Of a stretch of 64,000 nt of DNA, positions 35,473 to 44,616 are shown piece by piece (the first letter of the stretch is position 1; every line of letters begins with the position of its first letter). The stretch is from NCBI GenBank assembly GCA_022706765.1, contig JAKJBX010000003.1, forward strand, positions 74,291-138,290. The letters run 5' to 3'. The DNA comes from Bacillota bacterium. Its GTDB lineage: Bacteria > Bacillota > Clostridia > Monoglobales > Firm-18. A program made the translations under genes and the position numbers. Below the pieces are notes generated by a model that made no database searches, was not told the origin of the DNA, and saw only the letters and a list, made by a program, of their open reading frames with translations.

Positions 35473-37260
35473 ATGCAAAAAGGATTGGCTGGCTTAAAAA
35501 GAACAAACTACTGCGGCTCTCTGACAAAAGCCGATGCAGGGAAGACCGTGACGCTGATGGGATGGGCGGCAAAGAACCGCGACCTTGGCGGCGTGATTTT
35601 CGTTGACCTGCGCGACAGGAGCGGCGTGGTACAGACGGTGTTCAACGAGGAGTCGGGCAGTGATGTCTTTACGCTTGCGGAGAGCATCCGCAGCGAGTTC
35701 GTCATCGGCGTCGAGGGCGTTGTACGCGAGCGTGATCCCCAAACGGTGAACCCCAACATCGCAACGGGCGAAATCGAGGTCGTGGCGTCGCAGCTCGTCG
35801 TCTATTCAAAGTCCGAAACGCCGCCTTTTTACATCGAGGAGGGCATCGACACCAACGAGCAGGTGCGGCTCAAATACCGCTATCTTGACCTCAGACGACC
35901 CGATATGCAGCGCAATATGCTGCTGCGTCACAAGGCGTGCAAAATCGCCCGTGACTATTTTGACACCAACGGCTTTTTGGAAATCGAAACGCCCATCCTG
36001 ATCAAGAGCACGCCCGAGGGTGCACGTGACTACCTTGTGCCAAGCCGCGTGCATCACGGGTCGTTCTATGCGCTTCCCCAGTCGCCCCAGCTTTATAAAC
36101 AGCTTTTGATGGTGTCCGGTATGGACAGGTACTTCCAGATCGCCAGGTGCTTCCGTGACGAGGATCTGCGTGCCGACCGGCAGCCGGAGTTTACCCAGAT
36201 AGACATTGAGATGTCCTTTGTCGATATGGACGACGTCATCTCGATCAACGAGGGGATGCTCGCCAAGATGTTTGACGAAACCCTCGGTTACAAGGTGGAA
36301 ACGCCCTTCCTGCGCCTTTCCTACAAAGAAGCGATGGCGCGCTTCGGCTCCGACAAGCCTGACACGCGCTTTGGCTTGGAGCTGATCAATATGTCCGACG
36401 TGGTTGCAGGCTGCGGCTTTAAGGTGTTTGCGGACGTGGTTGCAAGCGGCGGCAGCGTCCGTGCCATCAACGTCAAAGGTGCGGCTGACAGGCTTTCGAG
36501 GCGTGACCTTGACAGCCTTGTAGAGTTTGTGAAGATTTACCGTGCAAAGGGTCTTGCGTGGTTTGTGGTGACCGAGGGCGAAATCAAATCGCCGGTCACC
36601 AAGTTCCTAACCGAAGAAGAAACACAGGCGATCATCACTCGTGCCGGCGCCGAGATCGGCGACGTGGTGCTGTTTGTGGCGGATAAAGACCCGATCGTGT
36701 TCGACGCGCTCGGCGCGCTGCGCTGCGAGCTGGCAAAGCGCCTTGATTTGATTGATAAGTCCAAGTTCAACTTCCTGTGGGTGACGGACTTCCCGCTGCT
36801 CGAATACGACGATGAAGAGAAGAAGTACGTGGCGATCCACCACCCGTTCACCTCGCCCAAGGACGAGGATTTAGCGCTGCTCGAAACCGATCCGCTTAAA
36901 GTCCGCGCCAAAGCCTATGACGTCATCCTAAACGGCACAGAGCTTGGCGGCGGCAGTATCAGGATATATGACAGCCAGCTGCAGTCAAAGATGTTCTCGC
37001 TGCTCGGCTTTTCGCAGGAGGAGGCGCACGCACGTTTTGGCTATCTTTTGGATGCCTTTAAGTTCGGCACGCCTCCGCACGGCGGTATGGCATACGGTCT
37101 TGACAGGCTGATCATGCTGCTGACGGGCAGCAGCTCCATCCGTGACGTGATGGCGTTTCCGAAGGTACAAAACGCTTCGGAGCTGATGACCAACGCCCCT
37201 GATACGGTGGATTTAAAGCAGCTCAAAGAGCTTGGCATAAAGCTTGTGTCGGTTGAATAA
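35473..37260 (+). CDS. aspS: Aspartyl-tRNA synthetase
   Basis: ATG 35473 is chosen because GGAGAAGCGAAG precedes it; the frame stays open upstream only because of the R5 repeat. The 595-residue class II enzyme has an N-terminal OB-fold anticodon domain (VTLMGWAAKNRDLGGVIFVDLRD), motif 2 (FRDEDLRADRQPEFTQID), the bacterial-type GAD insertion and motif 3 (GLDRLIMLL). The hisS-aspS pair is a common Firmicute arrangement. Confidence 0.95.
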   Translation: MQKGLAGLKRTNYCGSLTKADAGKTVTLMGWAAKNRDLGGVIFVDLRDRSGVVQTVFNEESGSDVFTLAESIRSEFVIGVEGVVRERDPQTVNPNIATGEIEVVASQLVVYSKSETPPFYIEEGIDTNEQVRLKYRYLDLRRPDMQRNMLLRHKACKIARDYFDTNGFLEIETPILIKSTPEGARDYLVPSRVHHGSFYALPQSPQLYKQLLMVSGMDRYFQIARCFRDEDLRADRQPEFTQIDIEMSFVDMDDVISINEGMLAKMFDETLGYKVETPFLRLSYKEAMARFGSDKPDTRFGLELINMSDVVAGCGFKVFADVVASGGSVRAINVKGAADRLSRRDLDSLVEFVKIYRAKGLAWFVVTEGEIKSPVTKFLTEEETQAIITRAGAEIGDVVLFVADKDPIVFDALGALRCELAKRLDLIDKSKFNFLWVTDFPLLEYDDEEKKYVAIHHPFTSPKDEDLALLETDPLKVRAKAYDVILNGTELGGGSIRIYDSQLQSKMFSLLGFSQEEAHARFGYLLDAFKFGTPPHGGMAYGLDRLIMLLTGSSSIRDVMAFPKVQNASELMTNAPDTVDLKQLKELGIKLVSVE

Positions 37261-37263
37261 CCG

Positions 37264-39003
37264 ATGACGAAGATGATGACAAACGCTTATCAGTGGGTGC
37301 AAAAACCGCACGACGACGCTTTGGTCGGCGAGATTATCAATCAATACGGCGTTTCACGGCTGGCTGCCTGCGTTTTGCAAAACCGCCACGCATCCGTGAC
37401 AGACAGCATCGGGCTTGACGGCGAGGCGCTGGCGGGACTTTTGCACAACCCGTTTTTGATGAAAGATATGCAGCGCGCGGTTTCGCGCATCGACCGGGCA
37501 ATCACGCGGCAAGAACAAATCACTGTTTACGGCGACTATGACGCTGACGGCGTCACCGCTACCGCGCTGCTGTATCTGTTTTTGCGCAGCAAGGGTGCGA
37601 ACGCCGACTACTACATCCCAAGCCGTGCGGACGAGGGCTATGGCGTCAACACCTCGGCGCTGGACACGATCGCACAAGGCGGTACGAAGCTTGTAATTAC
37701 GGTGGATACCGGCGTTTCCGCCTCCAATGAGATCGCCTATGCCAAAACCCTCGGCATGGACGTCATCGTCACCGACCATCACGAATGCGGCGAGGTCGTT
37801 CCCGACTGCGTCGCAGTTATCAACCCCAAGCAGCCCGATTGCGGTTATCCGTTCCCGATGCTTGCGGGAGTCGGCGTGGTGTTCAAGCTGATCTGCGCGG
37901 TAGACGGTGATCTGGCGCTGTCCGAAAGCAAGCAATATTTTCCTCTGGTCTGCATCGGTACCGTTGCAGACGTCGTGCCGCTGGTTGACGAAAACCGTGT
38001 GTTTGCCGCACTCGGCATGAAGTATATCGGCGAAAGCGGCAACGCCGGTATCGGTGCATTGCTCGGCGAGCTGGACGCAAAGGACAAGAAGATCACAGCG
38101 GGTGTCGTCGCCTTTGGCATCGCGCCCCGCATCAACGCTGCGGGACGCTTGGGCAAGGCGGATAAGAGCGCCGAACTGTTCATCTGCAACGACAGGGAAC
38201 GGGCGGGCGTCATCGCCCGTGAGCTCAGTGAGATCAACACGCTGCGGCAAAATATCCAGCAGCAGATCTATGACGAGGCAATTGCTTATATTGAAGAAAA
38301 CCAGCTGCAAAACAATAAAATCATCGTTGCGGCGTCGCCATCCTGGCACCATGGCATCATCGGCATCGTCGCCTCTAAAATTACAGAACACTATCACCGC
38401 CCGACCATCCTGATCGGCATCGAGAACGGCGTCGGCAAAGGCTCGGGCAGGAGCACCCATCCGTTTAATCTGTTCGAGGCTCTGCAAAGCAATGCGGCGT
38501 ACCTGACCAAATTCGGCGGACACAGCCTTGCCGCAGGGCTGACCATTGACGCAGGCTTAATCGACGAGTTTTCCGATGCTGTCAATACATACGCAAAGTC
38601 CGTATCCGGCGACAGCGAGCTTGTTCCAATGCTGACGATTGACGCACTGATCGAGGGCGGACTGCCGGATGTCGGGGACGTGCGTGAGCTGTCCCTGCTT
38701 GAACCCTTTGGGATGGGCAATCCCGCACCGGTGTTTGCCTGCATGGGCGTGACGGCGCTGCAAGTGGTGACCATGTCCGACGGCAAGCACCTTAAAATAG
38801 CGTTTTCGGACGGAAAAAAACGCTCGGAAGCCATCGGCTTTAACATGGGGCAGCTGGCGGACAGGATTAAAACAGGTGAAATCATTGACATTGCGGGCAC
38901 ACTTGACGTATGCTGTTATAAAAACAGCGAAAGCGTGAGGTTTTTGATTAGGCAAGTCAATTTTACAATGGGCGGTGCAGAGCGTGAGGTACGAAGAGCT
39001 TAG
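37264..39003 (+). CDS. recJ: Single-stranded-DNA-specific exonuclease RecJ
   Basis: ATG 37264 lies three bases after the aspS stop. The 579-residue 5'-3' exonuclease belongs to the DHH family, with motifs VYGDYDADGVTA, VTDHHE and the DHHA1-type stretch GKGSGRS ... GGHSLAAGL. It works in recombination and base-excision repair. Size is that of the short RecJ forms. The 3' end overlaps the rel gene by 29 bases. Confidence 0.93.
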   Translation: MTKMMTNAYQWVQKPHDDALVGEIINQYGVSRLAACVLQNRHASVTDSIGLDGEALAGLLHNPFLMKDMQRAVSRIDRAITRQEQITVYGDYDADGVTATALLYLFLRSKGANADYYIPSRADEGYGVNTSALDTIAQGGTKLVITVDTGVSASNEIAYAKTLGMDVIVTDHHECGEVVPDCVAVINPKQPDCGYPFPMLAGVGVVFKLICAVDGDLALSESKQYFPLVCIGTVADVVPLVDENRVFAALGMKYIGESGNAGIGALLGELDAKDKKITAGVVAFGIAPRINAAGRLGKADKSAELFICNDRERAGVIARELSEINTLRQNIQQQIYDEAIAYIEENQLQNNKIIVAASPSWHHGIIGIVASKITEHYHRPTILIGIENGVGKGSGRSTHPFNLFEALQSNAAYLTKFGGHSLAAGLTIDAGLIDEFSDAVNTYAKSVSGDSELVPMLTIDALIEGGLPDVGDVRELSLLEPFGMGNPAPVFACMGVTALQVVTMSDGKHLKIAFSDGKKRSEAIGFNMGQLADRIKTGEIIDIAGTLDVCCYKNSESVRFLIRQVNFTMGGAEREVRRA

Positions 39004-41188
39004 CCTGGAACAGAGCTTTCAGGAGCTGAAAAACAAAATAGCGCAGTATAACCCCAATTACGACCTCTGGATGCTCGACAAGGCGTTTAATTTTGCCGTC
39101 GTGGCACACTCGGGGCAAAACAGGGTTTCGGGCGAGCCGTATGTCACCCATCCTTTGCATGTCGCACACATTTTAGCGGAACTCGAAATGGATTTGGAAT
39201 CCATCATCGCCGCACTGATGCACGACATTGTGGAGGACACCAATTACAGCTATGACGACATCAAGGAGCTGTTCGGCGAGACGACAGCGCTGCTGGTCGA
39301 GGGCGTCACAAAGCTCGGAAAAATCGCATACAGCACCAAGGAAGAGCAGCAGATCGAAAACTTCCGAAAGATGTTCCTTGCCATGGCGAAGGACATCCGT
39401 GTCGTGCTCATCAAGCTTGCCGACAGGCTGCACAATATGCGCACATTAAAAAGTATCCCCCGTGAAAAGCAGCTTGAAAAGGCAAGGGAAACGATGGAAA
39501 TCTATGCCCCGCTTGCGCACAGGCTGGGTATGTCGCGCATCAAGTGGGAGCTTGAAGATCTGTCGCTTTTATACCTCGACACCGACGCCTACCACGAGAT
39601 TGCCGAACACATCTCCTTAAAGCGTCAGGAGCGCGAGGATTACCTCGAACAAGTCAAGGGAACGCTGAAAGTCAAGCTCACCGAGCTGGGCATCAACGCC
39701 CACATCGAGGGGCGTGCGAAGCATTTTTTCAGCATCTATAAAAAGATGTATTCTAACAACATCGACATCGAACAAATTTATGACCTGCTTGCCGTACGTG
39801 TTATCGTCGATTCCATCAACGAGTGCTACGCCGTTTTGGGACTTGTGCATGAGCTTTACAAGCCTATCTCCGGACGGTTCAAGGATTATATCGCCATGCC
39901 GAAAAAGAATATGTACCAGTCGCTGCACACCTCCGTCATCGGTCCGACCGGCAAACCCTTTGAGATTCAAATCCGTACATGGGAAATGCACAGGATCGCC
40001 GAGGTCGGCATCGCTGCGCACTGGAAATACAAAGAGGGCAAGACGGGTGAGAGTGAGCTGGACTCCAAGCTCGAATGGGTGCGTCAGCTGATCGAAATCC
40101 ACAATGACACCACCAACGCCGACCCCGAGGAGTTTATGCGCAACGTGCGGGTCGACCTGTTTGAGGACGAGGTTTTTGTCTTTTCCCCCAAGGGCGACGT
40201 CATCAATCTGCCCGCAGGCGCCATTCCGATCGACTTTGCATACGCCATCCACAGCGCCATCGGCAACAAGACCACGGGCGCCAAAATCAACGGCAAGATC
40301 GTACCGCTCGACTATGTGCTGCAAAACGGCGACATCGTCGAGATCATCACGTCCTCCGTGCCTCACGGTCCGAGCCGCGACTGGGTGAAGATCGTCAAAA
40401 CCTCGCAGGCACGCAAAAAAATCAACGAGTGGTTCAAGAAGGAAAACAGGGAAGAAAATATCGTTCGCGGTAAGGATGCGCTGGAAAAAGAATTGAAGCG
40501 CAACGGACTGCCGCTCGGCGTACTGCATAAAAAAGAACTCATGGAGCCGCTGTTTAAAAAATATACGGCAGGCTCGGTCGAAGACATCTTTGCGATGATC
40601 GGCTACGGCGGACTTGCCACAGCGAAGGTCATCACGAGGCTGAAAGAGGAATACCGCAAGACGGAAAAAGCCGATGTCAGCGAGTTTCCGTTGATTGAAG
40701 CGACCGTCCGACGTCCGAAAAATTCAGATAACAACGGCGTTGTGGTCAAGGGTATCGAAAACTGTCTGGTGCGCTTTTCCCGCTGCTGCAACCCCGTGCC
40801 CGGCGACGAGATTGTCGGCTATATCACGAGGGGCAGAGGCGTTTCGGTTCACCGCAAGGACTGCATCAACGTGCGGAATCTGACCGACTCCGTACTGCAA
40901 GAGGGCGAGCGCTTTATCGATGTGTGGTGGGATGACAACCAAAAATCCAACTTTTTCACCGACATTCAGATCATCGCCAACGACAGGCAGGGGCTTGTTT
41001 TGGAAGCGACCAACGCCGTGTCGGAGCAAAAGGTCACCATGCATGCGATCAATGCAAGGTCTACCAAGGACGGACTGGGCATCATCAACATCACGCTCGA
41101 AGTCCACAACAAGGATCGGCTTGACAACATCATCAAACGCTTTTGGCGTATTCAAAACGTCATTAACGTTATCCGAAAGAAGCAATAA
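38975..41188 (+). CDS. rel: Bifunctional (p)ppGpp synthetase/hydrolase Rel
   Basis: GTG 38975 is used; GTG 38984 is also possible. The 737-residue protein has the hydrolase HD domain (HSGQ..., LMHDIVEDT), the synthetase domain (SGRFKDYIAMPKKNMYQSLHT), TGS (EDEVFVFSPKGDVINLP), a zinc-finger-like segment and a C-terminal ACT domain. It makes and degrades the alarmone (p)ppGpp in response to starvation. Both catalytic centres look intact, so it is a bifunctional Rel. It is preceded by recJ and followed closely by a metallo-hydrolase. Confidence 0.95.
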   Translation: MQSVRYEELSLEQSFQELKNKIAQYNPNYDLWMLDKAFNFAVVAHSGQNRVSGEPYVTHPLHVAHILAELEMDLESIIAALMHDIVEDTNYSYDDIKELFGETTALLVEGVTKLGKIAYSTKEEQQIENFRKMFLAMAKDIRVVLIKLADRLHNMRTLKSIPREKQLEKARETMEIYAPLAHRLGMSRIKWELEDLSLLYLDTDAYHEIAEHISLKRQEREDYLEQVKGTLKVKLTELGINAHIEGRAKHFFSIYKKMYSNNIDIEQIYDLLAVRVIVDSINECYAVLGLVHELYKPISGRFKDYIAMPKKNMYQSLHTSVIGPTGKPFEIQIRTWEMHRIAEVGIAAHWKYKEGKTGESELDSKLEWVRQLIEIHNDTTNADPEEFMRNVRVDLFEDEVFVFSPKGDVINLPAGAIPIDFAYAIHSAIGNKTTGAKINGKIVPLDYVLQNGDIVEIITSSVPHGPSRDWVKIVKTSQARKKINEWFKKENREENIVRGKDALEKELKRNGLPLGVLHKKELMEPLFKKYTAGSVEDIFAMIGYGGLATAKVITRLKEEYRKTEKADVSEFPLIEATVRRPKNSDNNGVVVKGIENCLVRFSRCCNPVPGDEIVGYITRGRGVSVHRKDCINVRNLTDSVLQEGERFIDVWWDDNQKSNFFTDIQIIANDRQGLVLEATNAVSEQKVTMHAINARSTKDGLGIINITLEVHNKDRLDNIIKRFWRIQNVINVIRKKQ

Positions 41189-41206
41189 CGAAAAGGGATG
41201 GATAGC

Positions 41207-41731
41207 ATGATTTTAGAAATCATACCTGTGGGCAGTTATCAGGCAAACTGCTATATCGTCGGCGACGAAGCCACCAAAGAGGTTGTCATCGTCGACCCGG
41301 GCGACGAGGAAAAGAAGATTATTGATGCGGTTGAAAGGCAGGGCTATGCTGTAAAGTATGTTACCTTTACACATGCGCACTTTGACCATGTTACGGCGCT
41401 TGAAGCGGTACAGCGACACTTTAACGCACCTGTACTGACGGATGTTGCCTCCTTTGAGGTCGGCGGTTTTGAAGCAGAGGTCATCAAAACGCCCGGGCAC
41501 ACGCCCGACAGCGTCTGCTTTAAAATCGGGCGCATCCTGCTGTCGGGCGACACGCTGTTTTACCGTTCGGTGGGCAGATGCGACCTTCCCGGCGGCGATT
41601 TCCCGCAGCTCGAACAGTCTGTGAAGATGCTGTACAAGCTGCCCGATGATACCGTCGTCTATCCCGGACACGGTCCCGCCACCACGATCGGCGACGAAAA
41701 ACAAAGCAATCCGTATATCAGGGCAGAATAA
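41207..41731 (+). CDS. Metallo-beta-lactamase fold hydrolase (glyoxalase II-like)
   Basis: ATG 41207 is preferred over ATG 41198, which overlaps the ribosome site AAGGG. The 174-residue protein has the metal-binding THAHFDH motif, a second His in TPGHTPDS, GDTLFYRSVGRCD and the terminal YPGHGPATT. It is the short YcbL/GloB-like form often found after rel in Firmicutes. Hydrolysis of a thioester such as S-lactoylglutathione analogues is possible; the natural substrate is unknown. Confidence 0.85.
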   Translation: MILEIIPVGSYQANCYIVGDEATKEVVIVDPGDEEKKIIDAVERQGYAVKYVTFTHAHFDHVTALEAVQRHFNAPVLTDVASFEVGGFEAEVIKTPGHTPDSVCFKIGRILLSGDTLFYRSVGRCDLPGGDFPQLEQSVKMLYKLPDDTVVYPGHGPATTIGDEKQSNPYIRAE

Positions 41732-41826
41732 AGCGTTCGAGCGCCTCCGCTCACCGCGCGAGCGTAAGCGTAGACGGACCCACTCCGCCGGAGCGCGGAA
41801 ATTGCGCCGATTTTGCGTAATTTTTT
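41730..41826. repeat. R2 repeat before hemZ
   Basis: This copy matches 30058-30178 from AAAGCGTTCGAGCGC to the hairpin ending GCGTAATTTT, with a shorter middle. It begins at the stop codon of the preceding hydrolase. Confidence 0.8.
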
Positions 41827-41890
41827 ATCTGACAGGAAATTCGAGAAATTTCCTGTCAGGTAAAAGCAATTAATGATTCCTTGACAAAGG
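41823..41890. repeat. R1 palindromic repeat before hemZ
   Basis: Nineteen-base arms at 41823-41841 and 41847-41865 (one G-T pair) are followed by the tail CAATTAATGATTCCTTGACAAAGG (split here only by length, 41866-41890). It is joined directly to an R2 copy. Confidence 0.85.
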
Positions 41891-41953
41891 GCTGCGGCTG
41901 TACACCAAAAAGTGCCGCAAGACACTTTTCTATTAAAAAAGGGGATGATAGGT

Positions 41954-43135
41954 TTGTCTTGGGGAAGCCTTACCGGCGTGCGCCCCGTGAAGCTTGTCAG
42001 GCAAATGCTGAACGTCGGCATGACGGCGAAGGAGGCGGCAGCCGCTTTTTCGGCAGCCTACGGCGTCAGTGCAGACAAGGCGCGGCTCAGTGCGGACATT
42101 GCCCTTTTGCAGCAGGAAATGCTGGAAAGCGTCGGCGCAGCGGATATTTGCCTCTATATCGGTATACCGTTTTGCCGGACACGTTGTCTGTACTGTTCGT
42201 TTGTTACGGCACAGACCGGCACGTCGACCCATCTTGCAGACGACTTTGTGGGGGCGCTTTTGAAAGAAATTGCGGCAGTCGGAAGCCTTGTGCGCACAAT
42301 GAAATACCGCATTGCCGCCATCTATATCGGCGGCGGCACGCCGACCTTTTTGCAGGCGGCGCAGCTTGGCGCGATCATTGATTGCTGCAAGGCGCATTTT
42401 GATTTGTGCGACCTCAAAGAGTTCACAGTAGAGGCGGGGCGGCCCGATACGATCGACGCGCAAAAGCTTGCGGTGTTAAAGCAAAGCGGTGTGACCCGCA
42501 TCAGCATCAACCCCCAGACGATGCACGACAAAACGTTGCAACGCATCGGCAGACAGCATTCCGCAAACGCAGTCAGGGAGGCATTTGCACTGGCACGGGA
42601 TTACGGCTTTGACCACATCAATGCCGACGTGATCGCGGGCTTGCCCGACGAAACCCCCGGCGATTTTAAATATACGCTCGGAGAAGTGACGGCGCTGTCT
42701 CCCGAGAGTATTACGGTACATACCCTAAGCATCAAGCGCAGCTCGCACCTCAATGCGCAGCGCACAGATTTTGCGCTCACCGACGGCGATACGGCGCAAG
42801 AGATGGTTTCGTACGCTTTAAAAATGCTGACGCAATCGGACTATTTGCCGTATTATCTATACCGCCAAAAGCATATGCTCGGAAATCTTGAAAACATCGG
42901 CTATGCCAAACCGCACCGCGCCTGCCTTTACAACGTACTGATGATGGAGGACCTGACAACCGTTATCTCGCTCGGCGGCGGAGGCGTCACGAAGTTTTTG
43001 GACCCCGTCAGCAAAAGGCTGACACGGTGCTTTAACGTCAAGGAACCCCAAAGCTATATCGGGCGCATAGATGAAATGATCATGCGCAAAAAAATACTGT
43101 TCGGAACAGGAGATGTCATAAATGCCGATACTTGA
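41954..43135 (+). CDS. hemZ: Radical SAM coproporphyrinogen dehydrogenase HemZ-like, N-terminally short
   Basis: TTG 41954 is placed 10 bases after AAAAGGGG; ATG 41945 and GTG 41912 are alternatives. The product (393 residues) opens at the WGSLTGVRPVKL segment, which in usual HemZ proteins follows an N-terminal region of about 100 residues. The radical SAM motif CRTRCLYC, the GGGTPTFL strand and the INADVIAGLPDET segment are intact. The missing N-terminus coincides with the adjacent R1/R2 repeats, so an insertion or deletion may have removed it. HemZ-type enzymes act on coproporphyrinogen III without oxygen. The truncated protein may or may not be active. Confidence 0.82.
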   Translation: MSWGSLTGVRPVKLVRQMLNVGMTAKEAAAAFSAAYGVSADKARLSADIALLQQEMLESVGAADICLYIGIPFCRTRCLYCSFVTAQTGTSTHLADDFVGALLKEIAAVGSLVRTMKYRIAAIYIGGGTPTFLQAAQLGAIIDCCKAHFDLCDLKEFTVEAGRPDTIDAQKLAVLKQSGVTRISINPQTMHDKTLQRIGRQHSANAVREAFALARDYGFDHINADVIAGLPDETPGDFKYTLGEVTALSPESITVHTLSIKRSSHLNAQRTDFALTDGDTAQEMVSYALKMLTQSDYLPYYLYRQKHMLGNLENIGYAKPHRACLYNVLMMEDLTTVISLGGGGVTKFLDPVSKRLTRCFNVKEPQSYIGRIDEMIMRKKILFGTGDVINADT

Positions 43136-44099
43136 TATGCCGCTCAGCAAACTGAAAGACTACATGGGGATCACGCCATGCCCCGCCGACTTTGATGCGT
43201 ACTGGGACGAGGCGCTGCGTGAAATGCACAGCATCGACTCCGACATTAAGCTGGTCCCCTTTGCCAAGCCTTATAAAAATGTCGAATGTTTTGATCTTTA
43301 TTTCACGGGCGTGCGCGGTGCAAGGGTACACGCAAGGTTTATGCGTCCCGTCAAAATCAGCGAGCCTGCGCCCGCTATATTGTTTTTCCACGGCTACGGG
43401 CACTTTACCGTCGACTTTCCCGCCATGCTTGCCTATGCGGGTCAGGGATTTTGCTGTGCGTCGCTTGATTCAAGGGGTCAGTTCGGTCAATCCGAGGATT
43501 TGGGCGGCGTCACCGGAACGACGCTGCGGGGGCATATTGTCAGGGGTCTTTCATCTGACGACCCGCACGATTTGATGTTCCGGAGCAATTTCCTCGATGC
43601 GGCGCAGCTTGCTAAAATCGTGATGAGCTTCCCCGAAGTCGACGAAAAAAGAGTGGCGACCAAAGGCAGCTCACAGGGCGGTGCATTGTCGCTGGTATGC
43701 TCGGCGCTCGAGCCCAGGATACGTAAAACGGTTACGCTGCATCCGTTTTTGTCCGACTATAAGCGTGTCTGGCAGATGGACCTGACAAAAGACGCTTATT
43801 CGGATTTGCGTGATTATTTCAGGTTCTTTGACCCGATGCACCTTTCCGAGGATGCGATTTTTGAAAAGCTGGGCTACATAGACATCAAAAACCTTGTGGG
43901 GCGCATCAAAAGTGACGTGCTGTTCGGCATCACGCTGATGGACAATATCTGTCCGCCGTCGACACAATTTGCCGCCTTTAACCACATCGTCTCGCCCAAA
44001 AAACCGCTCATTTTCCATGACTACGCCCACGAGTCCATCCCGGAATTTGAGAACATCGCACTGGACTTTTTGTTGGATATATCGTATTTTATTGCATGA
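43122..44099 (+). CDS. Acetylxylan esterase/cephalosporin-C deacetylase family (CE7)
   Basis: ATG 43122 follows AGGAGATGTCATAA and overlaps the hemZ end. The 325-residue alpha/beta hydrolase has the CE7 hallmarks: the RGQ segment (SLDSRGQFGQS), nucleophile elbow GSSQGG, the catalytic Asp region (TLMDNICPPSTQF) and the His in YAHES. CE7 enzymes remove acetyl groups from xylo-oligosaccharides and cephalosporins. No signal peptide is present, so it acts inside the cell, typical of the family. No xylan genes are adjacent. Confidence 0.9.
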   Translation: MPILDMPLSKLKDYMGITPCPADFDAYWDEALREMHSIDSDIKLVPFAKPYKNVECFDLYFTGVRGARVHARFMRPVKISEPAPAILFFHGYGHFTVDFPAMLAYAGQGFCCASLDSRGQFGQSEDLGGVTGTTLRGHIVRGLSSDDPHDLMFRSNFLDAAQLAKIVMSFPEVDEKRVATKGSSQGGALSLVCSALEPRIRKTVTLHPFLSDYKRVWQMDLTKDAYSDLRDYFRFFDPMHLSEDAIFEKLGYIDIKNLVGRIKSDVLFGITLMDNICPPSTQFAAFNHIVSPKKPLIFHDYAHESIPEFENIALDFLLDISYFIA

Positions 44100-44155
44100 T
44101 GCTTTATGATTTTCATTTTATTTTGATAAAATACAGATTATTTTGCAAATAACGG

Positions 44156-44184
44156 TTGACTTTGCAGGAAAAGTTTAGTATTCT
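44156..44184 (+). promoter_or_regulatory. Putative promoter of the HPr gene
   Basis: TTGACT at 44156-44161 and TATTCT at 44179-44184 are 17 bases apart. A TATAAT at 44189-44194 is a better -10 but lacks a fitting -35. Confidence 0.5.
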
Positions 44185-44241
44185 ATTGTATAATAGAAAT
44201 GTTCTTCAATAACCTGAGTCGAAAGTTGAGGGAGAGAGAAT

Positions 44242-44505
44242 ATGTTTTCAAAAGAAGTGCTGGTTAGCAATCAGGTGGGTCTGCATGCCCGCCCTGCAAC
44301 ATTCTTCATCCAAAAGGCAAACGAGTTTAAGTCCGGCATTTGGGTCGAAAAGGATGAGCGCAGAGTGAATGCAAAGAGCCTGCTGGGTGTTTTGTCTCTC
44401 GGCATTACCCGTGGTGTCAACATTACGGTAATTGCAGAAGGCGCCGACGAAGAGGACGCTGTCAATGCGCTGATTGATTTGATCACGTCAAACTTCGCCG
44501 AATAG
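44242..44505 (+). CDS. Phosphocarrier HPr family protein
   Basis: ATG 44242 follows AGGGAGAGAGAAT. The 87-residue protein has both HPr phosphorylation sites: His15 in GLHARPA, used by enzyme I in the PTS phosphorelay, and Ser46 in NAKSLLGVLSLG, the target of HPr kinase in Gram-positive catabolite control. It stands alone with its own promoter and terminator, separate from enzyme I. It could be ptsH itself or a Crh-like paralogue; presence of His15 favours HPr. Confidence 0.92.
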   Translation: MFSKEVLVSNQVGLHARPATFFIQKANEFKSGIWVEKDERRVNAKSLLGVLSLGITRGVNITVIAEGADEEDAVNALIDLITSNFAE

Positions 44506-44533
44506 TTTCTTGATTTCGTGCGTCATGAATGGA

Positions 44534-44563
44534 TAGTTCTGTCTTGTGCAGGGCTATTTTTTT
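44534..44563 (+). terminator. Terminator after the HPr gene
   Basis: Stem TAGTTCTG/CAGGGCTA (with two G-T pairs) and a 7-base loop are followed by seven T. Confidence 0.75.
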
Positions 44564-44616
44564 CATATGACGGGAAATGAATAACGCAGGTTATACTATC
44601 TTTTAGGGTGATGCCG

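Noticed and set aside
37354-38523. 389-codon - strand frame opposite recJ
   Set aside because: It mirrors the codon pattern of recJ, has no family features and is one of many antisense shadows in this GC-rich sequence.
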